From positions 1 through 59,601 of the forward strand of contig NZ_AECZ01000024.1 in NCBI RefSeq assembly GCF_000179555.1: DNA of 59,601 nucleotides. The letters are read 5' to 3'. This DNA comes from Solidesulfovibrio fructosivorans JJ]. GTDB lineage: Bacteria > Desulfobacterota > Desulfovibrionia > Desulfovibrionales > Desulfovibrionaceae. Within the stretch, counting starts at the first letter, position 1; the number at the start of each line of letters is the position of its first letter. Below, one piece after another: positions 7,006-15,480 of the stretch. A model generated the notes under the pieces. That model had not been told where the DNA came from. It saw only the letters and a program-made list of their open reading frames with translations, and ran no database searches. Position numbers and translations under genes: made by a program.

Positions 7006-8760
7006 ATGCCCAAACAAGACGCCACACATGCCGCCCCGGCCAAAGAACGCCGCCCAGACGCCGCGCCCCGGCGTCCCCCGGCGTCATGCATCGGGACCGG
7101 GACCGGCACGGCCGTCTATTGGACCGTGGCCCTGGCCGGGACGTTTCTTTTTTACGGCGCGTTTCTCTTCTCCGACCGCGTGGGCATTCTGGACTGGAGC
7201 AAGGACCTTTTCTATTTCCATTTCCTCTACGACAGCCTGCGCTCCTTCGGCCGCCTGCCGCTGGCCTTTCTGGCCATTCCGGCGGACACCACCTGGTTTT
7301 CCACCCTGCAGGACCTGTCCTACTGGTCCAATCCGGAAGTCATAAGCCTTTCCCCTTTCTTGCCGCTGGCCTGGGTGTTGCCGTTTACGGCCTTCATGAA
7401 GGCCTATTTCGGGCTGCACATCCTGCTCGCGATCGTCGGCGTGCGCCTGCTGGCCAGGCGCGCCGGCCTCGCCACCGGGCAGGCCGTGGCGCTGCTCGTC
7501 CTTTTCCTCTTCAACCCCTGGCTAGTGCAACATCTCGCCATCGGCTATTCCCCCCAGATCAGCCTGTGCCTGGTGCCGCTGCTGGCCGGGCTCCTGGCCG
7601 GCAAGCGTTTTCGACCGCTGGCCTGGGCAGGGGCGTCGCTTCTGGCCGCCTGGATCTTCTACCAGGGCGCGCTGCACCTTTTCGTGTGGCTGTGCATGGC
7701 CGTGGGACTTTGCATCGCGTTTTACGCCCTGCTCTCCCGGCGCGCCGGCACGCTGTGGCGGGCGGCCTTCTTTTTTGCGGGCACGCTCATCCTCGTTTCG
7801 CCCAAGGCCTATGCCGTATCCAAGGTCTACGGCGGCTGGACCCGCATCCCGGCCGGGGGCTACGGCTCCCTGGCCGACATCTGGGGACTGTTGACCGACG
7901 CCGTCTTCCCCATGTTCCGGTTCCCGGAGACCTATTCCAAGTACAACGTGGCCTTTTACGACGGCTCGCTCCTGGTCGGCGCGGCCTTTGTGGTTCTTGT
8001 CGGATGGCTGGCGGCGGAATACCTGGCGCGCCCGCGCAAGGACGATCCCCGGCGGCTTCGCGACGGGGCCTGCCTGCTTTGCGCCTGCGTTTTTCTCGCC
8101 CTTGGCTGGGGCACGGTCTGGCGCACCGTTTCCCTTTGGCTGCACCTGTCCTCGGCCGAAATCTATCCTTTCCGTTTTCTTTTCATCGCCTACAATTTCC
8201 TGATTTTTTTCGTGGCCGACCGGTTGGGCCGCTTTCCGACAAAAGCCGCCGCCCGGTTGCGTGCCCTGACCCTTTACGCCCTGCTCGCCTGCACCTGTCT
8301 GACCTTTTACGGCCGCAACCGGGAGCTCATGCCGTACCTGACGGAGAACCCCAACTTTTACGGCGCGTTTTCCATTGCCGATTTCTACAAGGACCGCATC
8401 GTCGCCCTGGCCGGGGACACCCGCCTGCCCGTGACCGCGACGCCAGGGAGCGTCACCCTCATTCCGTCCGGCATCCCCGGCCAGCACGTCCGCCTGCCCT
8501 GGATGGCCTGGAAGGAACGCGGCCACTACCGCTTCGAGGGGGCGCGGCCCTTTTGCGAAGCGCCGGGCGGCGGCACCGTCCTCGAGGTGACGGCGGCCTC
8601 CCGGCCGGTGGTCATCCTCCCCGACGACAGCCACCGCTTCCCGCTCCTTGTCCTGGCCGCCCTGGCTTTTGCGGCGCTTACCGCCGGAACCATCTCGCTC
8701 AACCGCCGCCGGCCGGGCCTTTTCACGGCCGAAACGCCCAAGGAGGCTCGCCATGCATGA
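7006..8760 (+). CDS. Polytopic integral membrane protein (possible GT-C/YfhO-type)
   Basis: 584 aa with about ten to twelve hydrophobic helices after a hydrophilic, proline-rich N-terminus. Recognisable stretches are DWSKDLFYFHFLYDSL, KAYFGLHILLAIVGVRLLARRAG, GYSPQISLCLVPLLAGLL and IYPFRFLFIAYNFLIFF. The scatter of charged residues in the first periplasmic loop and the overall size resemble GT-C-type glycosyltransferases or YfhO-like proteins, but I see no decisive motif, so function is left open. The start has no strong ribosome site; upstream ATGs in the frame are absent. Its stop overlaps the next start (ATGCATGA). Confidence 0.75.
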   Translation: MPKQDATHAAPAKERRPDAAPRRPPASCIGTGTGTAVYWTVALAGTFLFYGAFLFSDRVGILDWSKDLFYFHFLYDSLRSFGRLPLAFLAIPADTTWFSTLQDLSYWSNPEVISLSPFLPLAWVLPFTAFMKAYFGLHILLAIVGVRLLARRAGLATGQAVALLVLFLFNPWLVQHLAIGYSPQISLCLVPLLAGLLAGKRFRPLAWAGASLLAAWIFYQGALHLFVWLCMAVGLCIAFYALLSRRAGTLWRAAFFFAGTLILVSPKAYAVSKVYGGWTRIPAGGYGSLADIWGLLTDAVFPMFRFPETYSKYNVAFYDGSLLVGAAFVVLVGWLAAEYLARPRKDDPRRLRDGACLLCACVFLALGWGTVWRTVSLWLHLSSAEIYPFRFLFIAYNFLIFFVADRLGRFPTKAAARLRALTLYALLACTCLTFYGRNRELMPYLTENPNFYGAFSIADFYKDRIVALAGDTRLPVTATPGSVTLIPSGIPGQHVRLPWMAWKERGHYRFEGARPFCEAPGGGTVLEVTAASRPVVILPDDSHRFPLLVLAALAFAALTAGTISLNRRRPGLFTAETPKEARHA

Positions 8761-9310
8761 GGAACCGCTGGGCAACGTCATCCGGGACTACCTGACCGGC
8801 GAGGAAGTCGCCGAAACGTCTTACGAGGAGTTCCGGCAGGCCCTGGCCAAGCTCCTGGTGGAGGAAAAAGGCTATCCCAAGGACCGGCTGACGCCCAAGG
8901 TCGGGGTCTGCTTCCCCATCGAGGGCAAGGACTACACCCGCATGGTGGACCTGCTGGCCGTGGACGCGGATGGCAACCCGCTGCTTTTCGTCATCTTCTG
9001 CTCCGGCGAGCCCGGCTCCTACGTCCGCGAGGCCCTGGCCGCCGCCCGCATCTACCAGGGGGGACCGGTGCCCCTGGTCGCCGTCACCGACACCCACGAC
9101 GCCGTCCTGCTCGAAGCCGCCACAGGCCGTGAACTCGGCCACGGCATGCGCGCCCTGCCCTCCTATAAAGACGCCATGGCGGCAAACGCCCCCGCTGCGG
9201 CCCTGCCCGAGGACGCCCTGGCGAGGGAACGGCGCATCCTTTTCGCCTACAGCGAATTTCTCGCCGACGGCTGCTGCCAGGGCACCTGCCGGCCCACGGC
9301 GCGCAAGTAA
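8753..9310 (+). CDS. HsdR N-terminal-domain-like protein, catalytic motif degenerate
   Basis: 185 aa from the ATG at 8753, with AGGAGG 6 bases upstream, overlapping the previous gene. The core YEEFRQALAKLLVEEKGY...VGVCFPIEGKDYTRMVDLLAVDADGNPLLFVIFCSGEPGSYVRE follows the type I restriction HsdR_N_2 fold. In active nucleases the strand after MVDLLAV carries E-x-K; here it reads VIFCSG, so the PD-(D/E)xK site is incomplete. The C-terminus has a small cysteine cluster (CCQGTC). No methylase or specificity gene is nearby, so a restriction role is unlikely; a nucleic-acid-binding or scaffold role is inference. Confidence 0.75.
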   Translation: MHEEPLGNVIRDYLTGEEVAETSYEEFRQALAKLLVEEKGYPKDRLTPKVGVCFPIEGKDYTRMVDLLAVDADGNPLLFVIFCSGEPGSYVREALAAARIYQGGPVPLVAVTDTHDAVLLEAATGRELGHGMRALPSYKDAMAANAPAAALPEDALARERRILFAYSEFLADGCCQGTCRPTARK

Positions 9311-9378
9311 GTCCCCGCCCAGAAACACCGGCCGAAACCGGGAGCGCAGGTCCCGCCCGGTCAGGACCTTTTTTCGCG

Positions 9379-9407
9379 TTGACAATAGTTCGACGTAGAA
9401 CTATCCA
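9379..9407 (+). promoter_or_regulatory. Promoter and MarR-type operator of the marR-like gene
   Basis: A TTGACA -35 box (9379-9384) is followed 17 bases later by a weak -10 (TATCCA, 9402-9407). Between and into them lies the perfect inverted repeat ATAGTTC-GACGTA-GAACTAT (9385-9404), so a bound regulator would block RNA polymerase. The predicted start of transcription is at or very near the ATG at 9414 and no ribosome site is visible, so the mRNA may be leaderless. The core GTTC-N6-GAAC recurs before the next gene. Confidence 0.65.
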
Positions 9408-9413
9408 ACATCC

Positions 9414-9839
9414 ATGCGCACCGACCATGTCATCGCCCTGATCGCCGATATCCGCGAGCGTGCCCACGAGTGGATCGTGGCCGAACTGACGCGCCGGGGA
9501 CACCCTGGCATCGTGCCCTCCCACGGCGCGATTCTGGTCCGGCTCTACGACCAGGGACCCATGGCCATGAACGCGCTGGCAACGGCCATCGGACGGCGCA
9601 AGAACACCGTCACCGTGCTCGTGCGCAAGCTCGACGAGGCCGGCTACGTCCGCCGCCAGGGCAGCCCGGACGACAGCCGCGTCACCCTGGTCGCCCTGAC
9701 GGAAAAAGGCGAGGCGTTTCGCGGCGATTTCGAGGCTGTGTCGACCGCCCTGCTGGCCCGGGTCTGGGGCGGCATGGACGACGCAAAGCGGCAGGCGCTC
9801 GTCGCCGGTCTGGAAACCGTGCGGGACAACCTGGGCTAA
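9414..9839 (+). CDS. MarR-family transcriptional regulator
   Basis: 141 aa with a winged-helix core: PMAMNALATAIGRRKNTVTVLVRKLDEAGYVRRQGSPDDSRVTLVALTEKG, the recognition helix plus the wing residues DDSR typical of MarR. Such proteins bind palindromes as dimers and are released by a small ligand. A matching palindrome covers its own promoter and another precedes the next gene, so it probably represses itself and its partner. The ligand cannot be told. Confidence 0.9.
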   Translation: MRTDHVIALIADIRERAHEWIVAELTRRGHPGIVPSHGAILVRLYDQGPMAMNALATAIGRRKNTVTVLVRKLDEAGYVRRQGSPDDSRVTLVALTEKGEAFRGDFEAVSTALLARVWGGMDDAKRQALVAGLETVRDNLG

Positions 9840-9855
9840 AAAATTTCCCCAACTG

Positions 9856-9869
9856 GTTCGATATCGAAC
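9856..9869 (+). promoter_or_regulatory. Second MarR-type operator, before the PNPOx gene
   Basis: Perfect 14-bp palindrome GTTCGATATCGAAC, 16 bases after the marR-like stop and 18 bases before the next ATG. It shares GTTC-N6-GAAC with the palindrome at 9388-9401. A GGAG ribosome site follows at about 9878-9881. It suggests the regulator also controls the downstream gene directly or tunes read-through. Confidence 0.6.
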
Positions 9870-9887
9870 AAAAAAAAGGAGCAGCAT

Positions 9888-10289
9888 ATGCGCGAAGTCA
9901 TCGATTTCCTGCGAGCCAATTCCACCGTGTTCCTGGCCACATCGGACAAGGGCGCGGCCCGGGTCCGGCCCTTCCAGTTCCAGTTCGAACAGGACGGCCG
10001 GCTGTGGTTCTGCACGGCCAAAAGCAAGGAAACCTATGCCCAGCTCAAAGCGGACAACCGGCTGGAGCTGTCGTGTTGCAGCAAGGACATGGTCACGCTG
10101 CGCCTGGCCGGGACCGCGGTCCTCGAAGACGATCCGGCGGTCAAAAAGCGCATCCTCGACGGCAATGCCCTGGTCCGCTCCATCTACGGCGCGCCGGACA
10201 ACCCCGACTTCACGACCTTCAGCATCGACCACGGCCGGGCCATCCTGTTCGACTTCAGCGGCAATCCCCCCAAGACCTTCACCTTCTAG
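9888..10289 (+). CDS. Pyridoxamine-phosphate-oxidase-like flavin-binding protein
   Basis: 133 aa. The split-barrel pattern is visible: FLRANSTVFLATSDKGAARVRPFQF, LWFCTAKSKETYAQLKADNRLELSCCSK, then VTLRLAGTAVLEDD and the end ILFDFSGNPPKTFTF. This matches small PNPOx-like proteins that bind FMN, F420 or haem and act as oxidoreductases of unknown substrate. Its strict pairing with a MarR regulator and a shared operator suggests a stress- or compound-induced role. It ends in a convergent gap of 178 bp. Confidence 0.82.
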   Translation: MREVIDFLRANSTVFLATSDKGAARVRPFQFQFEQDGRLWFCTAKSKETYAQLKADNRLELSCCSKDMVTLRLAGTAVLEDDPAVKKRILDGNALVRSIYGAPDNPDFTTFSIDHGRAILFDFSGNPPKTFTF

Positions 10290-10320
10290 GCCGCAGGCGC
10301 GCTCCACAACGCCAAGCAAA

Positions 10321-10348
10321 AGGGGCCGCCGGAAAACCGGCGACCCCT
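10321..10348. terminator. Hairpin between convergent genes
   Basis: Stem AGGGGcCGCCGG / CCGGCGaCCCCT around an AAAA loop, with one mismatched pair. Read on the minus strand it is followed by a short TTTT run, so it best serves the DUF3089 gene at 10468; on the plus strand there is no T run after it. Its composition differs from the hairpin families found elsewhere in the window. Confidence 0.5.
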
Positions 10349-10467
10349 CGGGCCACGACAACGGCCCGATCCACTTGGCATTATCGACAAGCCCCCCGTT
10401 TGCGCGCGAAACGCGTCCTCCTCGCGGGCGAAACAGCCGCCGGACGACGCAACGCGTTCTTTGCGCG

Positions 10468-11456
10468 CTAAGGGCGATCCTCCCTGCGGTAGGCTTCGCA
10501 CCGCAGCCTGACGTTCTCCTTTATGTTGTCGAAGAAAAAATCATAATCATAGCGGTGATAGCATTCCTTGCCCATGAACATGCTGAGTTGCCTGGCGATC
10601 TCGGGCCGCGGCGTCGGAATCTCGAGGGCCCCGCTGTCGTTGATGCGGGCGGCGGTGAAATGCGGCACGACAAGGGGCGGTTTGTCTTCGCGCAAAATTC
10701 TCGCCGCAATGTCCATGGACGCCGGATACTCTTTTTTGTCCGTCGTCCAGGACAAGGGATTCACGCACCGGGCGCCGGGCAGCACCGTCGGCGAAACGCC
10801 GCCGGGGCCGACGGTGTTCCAGGTCAGCAGCACGCCCGTTTCGTCGGGACGCCGGCCCAGGCGCAGGCCCATCCGGGCCAAATCGGCATCCGTGAACGTC
10901 CAGCCGGGCATATAGGCGGCAACCAGCTTGCTTTTATCCAACAGCCCGGGATTGCGCAGCAGCATCAGCTGCAAGACATTGGAGCCCTGGCTGTGGCTCG
11001 CCAGAATAAACGGACGCCCCTTGTTGAGGTGGCGCAAATAATACTCGAACGCCGCCGTAACATCCTCGACCGGCATCTCGATATATTTCGCCTTTTCCGC
11101 GTCGCCCATCTTCATGACTTCGATGTTGACCTGGCGATAGCGCGGGGCGAACACGTTGCAGTTGTCGGAAAAGGCCGCCGTTATCCAGCGGACGGTATCC
11201 TTGTCCGTTTTGGCGTTGAGCGCCTTGTCGTCCAGGGAGGCGGTGTATTTCCATTGGCCGGAGGCCCGTAGGTGGTCGGATGGACAAAAAACACATCGAC
11301 AGCATGCGCCGTCTTTTCCGGCAGCATGGACCAGTTCTTTTTCTTGCCGTAGTCGACTTCGCCATGTTGTTGCGCGGAATCGCAAAAGGCCTTGCCGCAA
11401 AGCAACAACACCGCCAAAAGCACCATTCCCCCGAAACGACACCCCAATCTTAACAT
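10468..11456 (-). pseudogene. DUF3089 alpha/beta-hydrolase-like protein, frameshifted
   Basis: The true start is the ATG at 11456, behind AAGGAGG, with signal peptide MLRLGCRFGGMVLLAVLLLC. The first frame runs through VDVFFVHPTTYG; the remainder (ASGQWKYTASLDDKALNAKT to the end) is in another frame. One extra G in the run on the minus strand at 11264-11266 would join them as HPTTYGASGQW, as expected for the family. The nucleophile elbow SHSQGS and APRYRQ are intact in the second part. Without the shift it would be a secreted esterase-like protein of about 330 aa. Real mutation and sequencing error cannot be told apart here. Confidence 0.8.
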
Positions 11457-11493
11457 ACACCCTCCTTGCACGTTGCGGTCTCCAACGGTCACC

Positions 11494-11566
11494 TTCAAAG
11501 TTTTTCGGGAGGGCGGGGGTCCGGGGGAGGGAGCCCCTTTTTTCAAAAAGGGGCTCCCTCCCCCGG
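11494..11566 (-). repeat. Intergenic hairpin repeat, family B, with tail
   Basis: Perfect 22-bp stem, 11521-11542 with 11545-11566 (arm begins CCGGGGGAGGGAGCCCC). On the minus strand the order is phospholipase D stop (11579), hairpin, then CCCTCCCGAAAAACTTTG. It is the 3' module of the phospholipase gene and ends 38 bases before the DUF3089 start. Confidence 0.85.
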
Positions 11567-11578
11567 CGCTTCCCTTGC

Positions 11579-13000
11579 CTACAAAATGGGCGAAAGCAGG
11601 CGGCTCAGCATAACGCCGGTCTTGAACGCAAACGAGCGTTCCTCGTAGTCGTCGGCGCTGACGGGCTGGCAGAAGGTGAAGTCAGTCAGGAGCATGGCTT
11701 CGACGGCGCGGATGAACGCCGGGTCGGCCACGGCCATGCTGATCTCGAAATTGAGGCGGAAGGAGCGGTTGTCGCAGTTGGCCGTGCCGACCGAGGCCAT
11801 GACGTCGTCGACCAGGATCACCTTCTGGTGCAGGAAGCCGTTGGTGTAGCGGTAGAATTTGACGCCCAGGGTCTCCAGGTCGGAGAGGTAGGAGAACGAG
11901 GCCAGATAGACCAGTTTGTGGTCGGGCTTTTGGGGCAGCATGATGCGCACGTCCACACCGCGCAGCACGGCCAATTGCAGGGCGGAGATGATTTCCCGAT
12001 CCGGCACGAAATAGGGGCTGACGATCCAAAGGCGCTTTTTCGCGGCGGCGATGGCCTGAAAGAAGTAGAGGTCGCAGGATTCGATGTCGTCGGCCGGGCC
12101 GGTGGGCAGCACCAGCACGGGCATATCGCCGTCCGGAGCGGGGCGCAGCTGCCAGTCGAGCTTGGGCGCGGTCCGGGTGGCCCAGTACCAGTCCTCGGCA
12201 AAGGTGAGCTGGACCAGGGTGGCCGCCGGCCCCTGGCAGCGCACGTGGGTGTCGCGCCAATGGCCGAAGCGGGGGCTTTTGCCCATGTATTCGTCCCCGA
12301 CGTTGTGGCCGCCGACAAAGGCCGTCCTGCCGTCCACCACCACGATCTTGCGGTGGTTGCGGAAATTGAGCTGCAGCCGGTTGCGCCAGCCCAGCGTGGT
12401 GTTGAACGCCGACACCTTGACCCCGGCCCGATGCAGGTCGGCGAGGTAGGCCGCGTCGAGAGAATGGCTGCCGATCTCGTCGTAGAGCACGTACACGGTC
12501 ACGCCGGCCCGGGCCTTGGCCACGAGGTGCTCCTTGAGGGCCTGGCCGATCGCATCGTCGCGGATGATGAAGAACTGGACCGCCACATACGACTCGGCCG
12601 CGTCGATGGCCGCGAAGATGGCGTCGAAGGTGGCCTGCCCGTCGATCAAAAGCTCCACGGCGTTGCCCTTGGTAAAGGGCAGTTCGGCCAGCCGCTCGAT
12701 GACCGGGAAAAATCCGGGCACCGCCGAGGCGTGGGCATCGGGAAAGGCCTTGAACTGGTCGATCTCCGGGGCCAGCCCCCCGACCACCTTGTCGCCCTCG
12801 CGGCGGGAGGCCACATAGCCCTGGAAACGGTTGCGGCCGAGCACCCAGTACAGCGGCACGGCCACGTACGGAAAGGTGATCATGCCCATGACCCAGGCCA
12901 TGGAGCCTTGCGGCGAGCGGGCGGTGAAAAGCGCCCGGGCCGCCGAAGCGATGCCGATGGCATGAGCGATGCCGAGCAGGATCAGGATGAAAAACGTCAT
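11579..13000 (-). CDS. cls: Cardiolipin synthase-like phospholipase D
   Basis: 473 aa with two N-terminal membrane helices (residues 1-22 and about 34-52, WVMGMITFPYVAVPLYWVLG) and two HKD motifs: NHRKIVVVDGRTAFVGGHNVGDEYMG and LHQKVILVDDVMASVGTANCDNRSF. These are the two half-sites of a phospholipase D transferase. Length and layout match bacterial cardiolipin synthase, which joins two phosphatidylglycerols in the inner membrane. It is read away from the PRC-barrel gene; a hairpin repeat follows its stop. Another phosphatidyl transfer is possible. Confidence 0.9.
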   Translation of the reverse strand: MTFFILILLGIAHAIGIASAARALFTARSPQGSMAWVMGMITFPYVAVPLYWVLGRNRFQGYVASRREGDKVVGGLAPEIDQFKAFPDAHASAVPGFFPVIERLAELPFTKGNAVELLIDGQATFDAIFAAIDAAESYVAVQFFIIRDDAIGQALKEHLVAKARAGVTVYVLYDEIGSHSLDAAYLADLHRAGVKVSAFNTTLGWRNRLQLNFRNHRKIVVVDGRTAFVGGHNVGDEYMGKSPRFGHWRDTHVRCQGPAATLVQLTFAEDWYWATRTAPKLDWQLRPAPDGDMPVLVLPTGPADDIESCDLYFFQAIAAAKKRLWIVSPYFVPDREIISALQLAVLRGVDVRIMLPQKPDHKLVYLASFSYLSDLETLGVKFYRYTNGFLHQKVILVDDVMASVGTANCDNRSFRLNFEISMAVADPAFIRAVEAMLLTDFTFCQPVSADDYEERSFAFKTGVMLSRLLSPIL

Positions 13001-13149
13001 GCTTCCCTCGTGTCGTTGAAGGTGCGGCGTAAGGGGAAGGATCGCTCACGGCTTGACCAGCCGTGCGTTTTCCTTATACCCGGAGAGGCTACACGGCAAG
13101 GAACGCCGCGGAATTTGGCCGCAACAACCCGCTTATGGAGACATCGCCC

Positions 13150-13755
13150 ATGCCCGAGCAGGCTATCGACCTCGCCCTTTCCGCCCCGGTTCACGCAACC
13201 GATGGGCTCGTTGGAAGCGTCGAACGCATCATCGTCAACCCGGAAACGGGCAAGGCCACGCATGTGGTGGTCCGGGAAGACGCCATCCCCAACACGTTGC
13301 GGCTGGTGGCGGAGAAATACATCGCCAACACCCGGGACGGCGCGCTGCACCTGTCGATTTCCCGCAAAAAAGCGTCGGAATGCCGGGAATACATCCAGAC
13401 GGACTATTACTCGCCGATGTTTTTCCTGGAACTGGCCAAGAACGAGCACATGAAGCTGCCGCTGTCCCCGGCCAGCTGGAGCGTGGAGCATCCGGCCACG
13501 CCCGAAGGCTCCGTGGCCCTGGTCGGCCACGAGACCGTCCTCGCCAGCGACGGCAAGGTGGGCCGGGTGGACGGCGTGCTGGCGGACAGGCATTCCGGCC
13601 GCATCACCCACCTGCTTTTGCGCCAGGGCCACCTTTGGGGCGCGCGTGAAGTCCAGATCCCGGCCGGGCTGGTTTCCGGCTACAAGGACGGGGAAGTGAC
13701 GCTTGCCGCCACCAAGGCGGAAATCGGCGCCCTGCCGGACGTCCACGCCGGTTGA
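13150..13755 (+). CDS. PRC-barrel domain protein (two barrels)
   Basis: 201 aa from the ATG at 13150, placed 9 bases after a GGAG; an ATG at 13135 is an alternative. Two PRC-barrel-like halves are seen: VHATDGLVGSVERIIVNPETGKATHVVV and ETVLASDGKVGRVDGVLADRHSGRITHLLL, each with G-x-V-x-x-ψ strands. PRC barrels bind RNA or metal-transport and photosynthetic partners. No catalytic residues. The single gene stands between a divergent phospholipase and a convergent GAF gene. A second PRC barrel is part of the MgtE-like protein at 36466. Confidence 0.8.
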   Translation: MPEQAIDLALSAPVHATDGLVGSVERIIVNPETGKATHVVVREDAIPNTLRLVAEKYIANTRDGALHLSISRKKASECREYIQTDYYSPMFFLELAKNEHMKLPLSPASWSVEHPATPEGSVALVGHETVLASDGKVGRVDGVLADRHSGRITHLLLRQGHLWGAREVQIPAGLVSGYKDGEVTLAATKAEIGALPDVHAG

Positions 13756-13788
13756 TGGGGAAGGGAAAGAGAAGGAAATGAAAAGCGT

Positions 13789-13858
13789 GCGAGAGGGGGA
13801 CCTTTTTTGAAAAAAGGGTCCCCCTCTCGCGCTCTCCCCTCCGAAAAACTTTTACAGG
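13789..13858 (+). repeat. Intergenic hairpin repeat, family A, with tail
   Basis: Hairpin 13789-13830 (GCGAGAGGGGGAcc with the matching CTCTCGC arm and a T6-GA-A6 tip), then GCTCTCCCCTCCGAAAAACTTTTAC. It follows the PRC-barrel stop on the plus strand in the usual order gene, hairpin, tail, and ends ten bases before the stop of the convergent GAF gene. Left arm lacks one C relative to the right arm. Confidence 0.8.
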
Positions 13859-13868
13859 GGCGGGAGGT

Positions 13869-15146
13869 TCAGGCGTCGTCGCCCCCATCCTTTTCCGGTT
13901 CGAGGTCGAGCACTTCCTCGCCGCCGATGTAGGGCATGAGGATCGGCTTCTCCACCGCCTTGAGCAGGTTGACGATGGCCCCCTTGAGCCGGTTGATGTT
14001 CTCCACGATCAGGTTGACGTACTGCATCTTCTTTTCGACATCGATGCGTTCCACGGCCAGGCCGAACAGGTGGCGCATGGCGGCCGGGGCCAGCGGCGGC
14101 CAGGGGCCGGGCACGAGCTGCATGGCCTCGGTGATCATGGACGTGGCGATGGCGTCCTCGTCGTCGAGAAACTCCTCGTCCTCCTCCAGGATCAGCTCGG
14201 CCGCGTTTTTCATGATGGCCAGCACGTTGTTGCCCACATGGGCCATGCCGCCGGCGGCCTTGGCCAAGGCGTCGCGCCCGAGCTCCATGCGCCGGCCCAC
14301 GGTCAGGGACACGATGCGGGCGCAGTCGACCAGGAAATCGGATTCGTAGCGGTCGAAGAATTTGGGCTTCTTCGAATACAGCATGACCAGGCCGAAGGCC
14401 TTGCCCGCCGGCTCGCGCAGGAAAAAGACCAGCCGGCAGCGAAATCCCTCCAGATACGGCACGCAGTCGATGGATTCGCCGCCGTGCTCGGGCCCGTGCA
14501 GATTGTTGGAAACCACGAACAGGGCCTCAGGGTCGGCCACGGAGCGCATGACCGGATGGTGGGGCAGGGTCTCTTCCATGAAGCGCACGAAAATGGGCGT
14601 GGCCCGGCCGGTATGGGTGTTGGCCGCGATGTTGACCCAGTTGCCCCGTTCGTCGCGCAGCCGGCAGACGTACAGGTCGCCCTTGAGCTCCTTGAGCAGC
14701 ACCTCGGCGCTTTGCTCCAGAATTTCGGCGGCGGTCTGGAAATCCTGTCCGGCGTTAATAAGCTCGTAGAGGATCTCCAGCATGAGCGTGGTCTTGTCGT
14801 GGGCCTTTTTCAGCTTGCCGCAGCGGTATTCGAGCTGCACGAAGCCGGGGTTGGCCCGCGTGAGGCCCTCGATCTTGTGGGCCTTGACGATGTCGAGTTC
14901 CCGACGCACCGAGGTCAGGGCCGTCAAAAGCGACTCCCAGCCCGTGATCGCCTGCTCCGGGTCGGGGATGTTGGCAAGGCCCGGCAACACGTCCAGGGAC
15001 GTCTTGATGGAGAACATGAGGTCGGCGATAGCCGTACGCACGGCCGGGGGGGCCGCCCCGATAATGTTGTGCAGACGCTCCCTGGGATTGAGGCCTGTCA
15101 GTAAAAGTGGCGTGGCCAGTGGGCAGTAATCGGATTTAAGCGACAT
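13869..15146 (-). CDS. GAF-domain protein with orphan HisKA-like helix
   Basis: 425 aa. After a helical N-terminus (about residues 1-120) comes a GAF-like domain (about 121-285; ELKGDLYVCRLRDERGNWVNIA, CRLVFFLREPAGKAFGLVMLYSKK). It is followed by AAGGMAHVGNNVLAIMKNAAE with His303, which resembles the phospho-accepting helix of histidine kinases. No ATP-binding domain follows; the rest is acidic helices (EEDEEFLDDEDA) and a C-terminal coiled segment. It may be a phosphorelay acceptor, a kinase decoy, or simply structural. It is read alone, with no receiver gene beside it. Confidence 0.7.
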   Translation of the reverse strand: MSLKSDYCPLATPLLLTGLNPRERLHNIIGAAPPAVRTAIADLMFSIKTSLDVLPGLANIPDPEQAITGWESLLTALTSVRRELDIVKAHKIEGLTRANPGFVQLEYRCGKLKKAHDKTTLMLEILYELINAGQDFQTAAEILEQSAEVLLKELKGDLYVCRLRDERGNWVNIAANTHTGRATPIFVRFMEETLPHHPVMRSVADPEALFVVSNNLHGPEHGGESIDCVPYLEGFRCRLVFFLREPAGKAFGLVMLYSKKPKFFDRYESDFLVDCARIVSLTVGRRMELGRDALAKAAGGMAHVGNNVLAIMKNAAELILEEDEEFLDDEDAIATSMITEAMQLVPGPWPPLAPAAMRHLFGLAVERIDVEKKMQYVNLIVENINRLKGAIVNLLKAVEKPILMPYIGGEEVLDLEPEKDGGDDA

Positions 15147-15268
15147 GGCGCATCCTCGAAGGTTGGCGCAATTCGCGCCTTGGACACACGATAACGCGGA
15201 GCGTCAGCCGTGTCGACAGGGGTTGGCCCGCGAGAGGAAAACCCTTTTTTGAATTTGAAGAGGAAGGG

Positions 15269-15335
15269 GCGAGAGGGGAACCCTTTTTGAAAAAAGGTCC
15301 CCCTCTCGCGCTCTCCCCTCCGAAAAACTTTTCCC
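15269..15335 (+). repeat. Intergenic hairpin repeat, family A, plus half copy
   Basis: Hairpin 15269-15309 with a slightly unequal stem, then GCTCTCCCCTCCGAAAAACTTTTC. Just before it, 15231-15252 (CGCGAGAGG, AAAACCC, T6) looks like a left arm without a right arm, so a copy has decayed or been overwritten. The module is read away from the 5' end of the GAF gene, not from a stop codon. The 334-bp gap 15147-15480 holds nothing else that I can identify. Confidence 0.7.
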
Positions 15336-15480
15336 TGTTGTGATGCCGGAGAGGGCTTTCTCCCGTTTTGTGAAAAGGTCCTTGAAAAAGAAGGAAAGGC
15401 CCCTTTCGCAAGGCGCGGCATTCCCCCGGCTGTTGCTGGGGGGAGGCGGTAACGTAGCTATATTTTAGGGGAAGTCAATA

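Noticed and set aside
9856..9869. GGTTCGA resembling a tRNA T-arm
   Set aside because: It is part of a perfect palindrome and no cloverleaf or anticodon arm surrounds it.
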